15,589 nucleotides of DNA from JABCPE02 sp963530895. Its GTDB lineage: Bacteria; Bacteroidota; Bacteroidia; Flavobacteriales; Weeksellaceae. Numbering within the stretch: position 1 is the first letter of the stretch; each line of letters starts with the position of its first letter. The notes under the pieces were generated by a model. The model made no database searches and was not told the origin of the DNA. It saw only the letters and a list, made by a program, of their open reading frames with translations. The position numbers were made by a program, and so were the translations under genes. The stretch spans positions 1-15,589 of the forward strand of contig CAUSFO010000036.1 of assembly GCA_963530895.1 (NCBI GenBank), given 5' to 3'. This document shows positions 14,442-15,589 of this stretch, in pieces.

Positions 14442-14454
14442 AACCCACAGGGTT
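14442..14454. repeat. Short inverted repeat AACCC-ACA-GGGTT
   Basis: A perfect 5-bp inverted repeat in the 223-bp AT-rich divergent region (14385-14607), 58 bp upstream of the DHS-like start. It could be an operator or a small hairpin in the DHS-like leader. The rest of this intergenic stretch shows only AT-rich sequence and the -7 box at 14553. Confidence 0.3.
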
Positions 14455-14552
14455 AAAAAAATAATTAACGCAAAAATAAGAATAATTATTTACAAATTCT
14501 GTTTTTACTCTATCCATATTATAAAATCACCTATGTTCTATTGTTTATTTTA

Positions 14553-14560
14553 TAAATTTG
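14553..14560 (+). promoter_or_regulatory. -7 promoter box TAAATTTG for the small lipoprotein gene
   Basis: A perfect TAnnTTTG box in the divergent intergenic region, giving an expected leader of about 43 nt before the ATG at 14608. No TTG lies at the usual -33 distance. Confidence 0.5.
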
Positions 14561-14607
14561 TAGAAACAGATTTCTGAAAAATAACTCCACTGATTAAACA
14601 AAATTTC

Positions 14608-15018
14608 ATGAAAAAATATATTTATCTTTCTATATTGATAGTATTATTTCTTTCCTGCAAAGGCAGCAAAGTTGTAAATGAGCAAGATATAGACTTTAAC
14701 TGCGAAGAAATGGTTGTAGCAATCGTGCGGTCAAGTTCTTTGGATTGGAAAAGGTTTCCTAATGCATCTACAAGAATAGACAGGGCGGAGAGTGATAGTA
14801 TTTTCATCAAAGTTTTCTTTGATATGAACATTTCTGATGAACCAAACACCAAACAAGTTGTAGAAAATACAATCGCTTGGCTTCTGCTGGACCTTAGCGA
14901 GAAAAAATTGTATAACATCACATACGACCTTGAAAACCCTAAGAAAGTGGATTTCAATAAAAAACTCGTCAACAAAAACAAATGCAAAATTCTACTCAAT
15001 AACTCATCACAAAAATGA
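14608..15018 (+). CDS. Small lipoprotein of unknown function
   Basis: A 136-residue protein with a lipoprotein signal, MKKYIYLSILIVLFLSC (lipobox LFLS, Cys17). The mature part (about 119 residues) contains two predicted strand-rich blocks around MVVAIVRSSSLDW and SIFIKVFFDMN, a helix-like TKQVVENTIAWLLLDLSEKKLYNITYD, and a basic Asn/Lys-rich end. I do not recognise a family. It is likely anchored in the inner or outer membrane facing the periplasm. The downstream broken gene begins 28 bp after the stop, so the two probably form one unit. Confidence 0.7.
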   Translation: MKKYIYLSILIVLFLSCKGSKVVNEQDIDFNCEEMVVAIVRSSSLDWKRFPNASTRIDRAESDSIFIKVFFDMNISDEPNTKQVVENTIAWLLLDLSEKKLYNITYDLENPKKVDFNKKLVNKNKCKILLNNSSQK

Positions 15019-15046
15019 GATATTTAATTTTAAAGTTCTTCAAAAC

Positions 15047-15531
15047 ATGGAAAGCAAACTTTTATATGATATGTTCTGTCTTTGTGTCTTAACAAAAGAA
15101 GAAATCATATCTTACATAGAGCAAAAAGAAGAAAAACACTTTGAAAATATTGATTATTACGATATTTTATATCCTAAAAATCAAGATGAAAAACTATTTA
15201 TAAAAAATATATCCAAAATATGCTACACAGAATATTTAGATGGAGAGTTAAAGAAAAATATAGCATTATCATCTCCCTTTTCCATAGAAGCAAAAACAAG
15301 ATTAAGATAAAAGAAACTTTATACAAATTTTTCTTTTACAACAGTAAAAGTCTCTTAGATATAGACTTTGATTTTTGGAACTTGGTTGAAACTGATGATG
15401 AACTCCTAAAAGATGGTTTCAAAGGAATATCCAATTCTGATATTGACATAAAAGAATATCTAAATAAAAACCAAAAATACACACATTTATCCAAAGCTAA
15501 TTTACTATCACTATTAAGTCAAAATCAATGA
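15047..15531 (+). pseudogene. Frameshifted gene of unknown function, about 160 residues if repaired
   Basis: Two overlapping frames seem to be halves of one gene. The first runs from the ATG at 15047 (MESKLLYDMFCLCVLTKEE...) to a stop at 15308-15310. The second, in the -1 frame, runs to a stop at 15529-15531 and has protein-like acidic content only after about 15290 (IKETLYKFFFYNSKSLLDI..., FWNLVETDDELLKDGF). Adding one A to the run at 15292-15296 joins them as ...FSIEAKNKIKIKETLYKF..., a smooth sequence. The N-terminal half is helix-like and acidic, without signal peptide or membrane segment. I do not recognise the family. This may be a true mutation, a read error in a homopolymer, or slippage on the A-run during translation. 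Confidence 0.5.
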
Positions 15532-15589
15532 ACATTCCTATAATCAAAGTAATTCAATGAAGATTTAAAAACCCAAAACCCTTAAAAAC

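Noticed and set aside
14374..14577. 67-codon plus-strand frame in the divergent region
   Set aside because: It overlaps the DHS-like start codon and its composition (Phe/Ile/Tyr/Lys) is that of translated AT-rich non-coding DNA. The promoter box at 14553 lies inside it.
15015..15092. Short frame starting MRYLILKFFKTWK, overlapping the lipoprotein stop as ATGA
   Set aside because: It ends after about 25 codons and competes with a longer, more protein-like frame from 15047. It could be a coupling leader, but nothing supports it further.
15291..15297. Canonical -1 slippery heptamer A AAA AAC
   Set aside because: Only five A's precede the C, so the heptamer is incomplete; slippage remains possible but a mutation or read error is simpler.
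1..15589. CRISPR arrays, insertion sequences, phage genes
   Set aside because: No regularly spaced direct repeats, transposase or integrase sequence, or phage structural genes were seen on either strand.

Overview
The window looks like a chromosomal segment of a low-GC Bacteroidota member, most likely class Flavobacteriia and probably close to the Chryseobacterium/Elizabethkingia/Riemerella group (Weeksellaceae). This rests on the SusC/RagA-type TonB-linked outer membrane protein, an HU-CCDC81-like membrane protein, several Bacteroidota-type lipoproteins, and repeated TAnnTTTG promoter boxes of the Bacteroidota primary sigma factor. The genus is an inference from protein style; no 16S or other marker is present.

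Layout. (1) 1-2835, minus: a SusC-like outer membrane protein that runs off the left edge, lacking only its last few residues. (2) 3023-4660, plus: a tight two-gene unit, an HU-CCDC81-type membrane protein followed with no gap by a D-2-hydroxyacid dehydrogenase. (3) 4744-9826, plus: a run of closely spaced envelope or accessory genes: a beta-lactamase-fold serine hydrolase lipoprotein, an Ig-like-domain lipoprotein, a small secreted PKD/Ig-like protein, a small alpha/beta hydrolase and a DUF4241-like protein. It ends at a symmetric bidirectional terminator shared with the convergent WYL gene. (4) 9860-13354: an RNA-repair-like locus. A WYL-domain regulator (minus) is divergent from rtcB (plus), with a perfect inverted repeat between them. 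rtcB is followed by about 275 bp of highly structured non-coding sequence containing a textbook tRNA T-arm, and then a slipin/SPFH gene and a strong terminator. (5) 13407-14384, minus: a deoxyhypusine-synthase-like protein, probably a polyamine enzyme. (6) 14608-15531, plus: a small lipoprotein and a gene of unknown function that appears split by a frameshift.

The most interesting part is region 4. RtcB ligates RNA ends (3'-phosphate or 2',3'-cyclic phosphate to 5'-OH). In characterised proteobacteria its operon is induced by damaged tRNA through a ligand-sensing regulator and is often linked to tRNA-mimicking Y RNAs. Here a WYL protein could take the sensor role, and the rtcB-slipin spacer folds on paper into a 5' domain, a tRNA-like minihelix (7-bp acceptor-like stem, UUCG hairpin, T-arm) and a long hairpin domain ending in a U-run. 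No Ro60/TROVE gene, archease or RtcA is visible in the window. All folds were worked out by eye and need comparative support.
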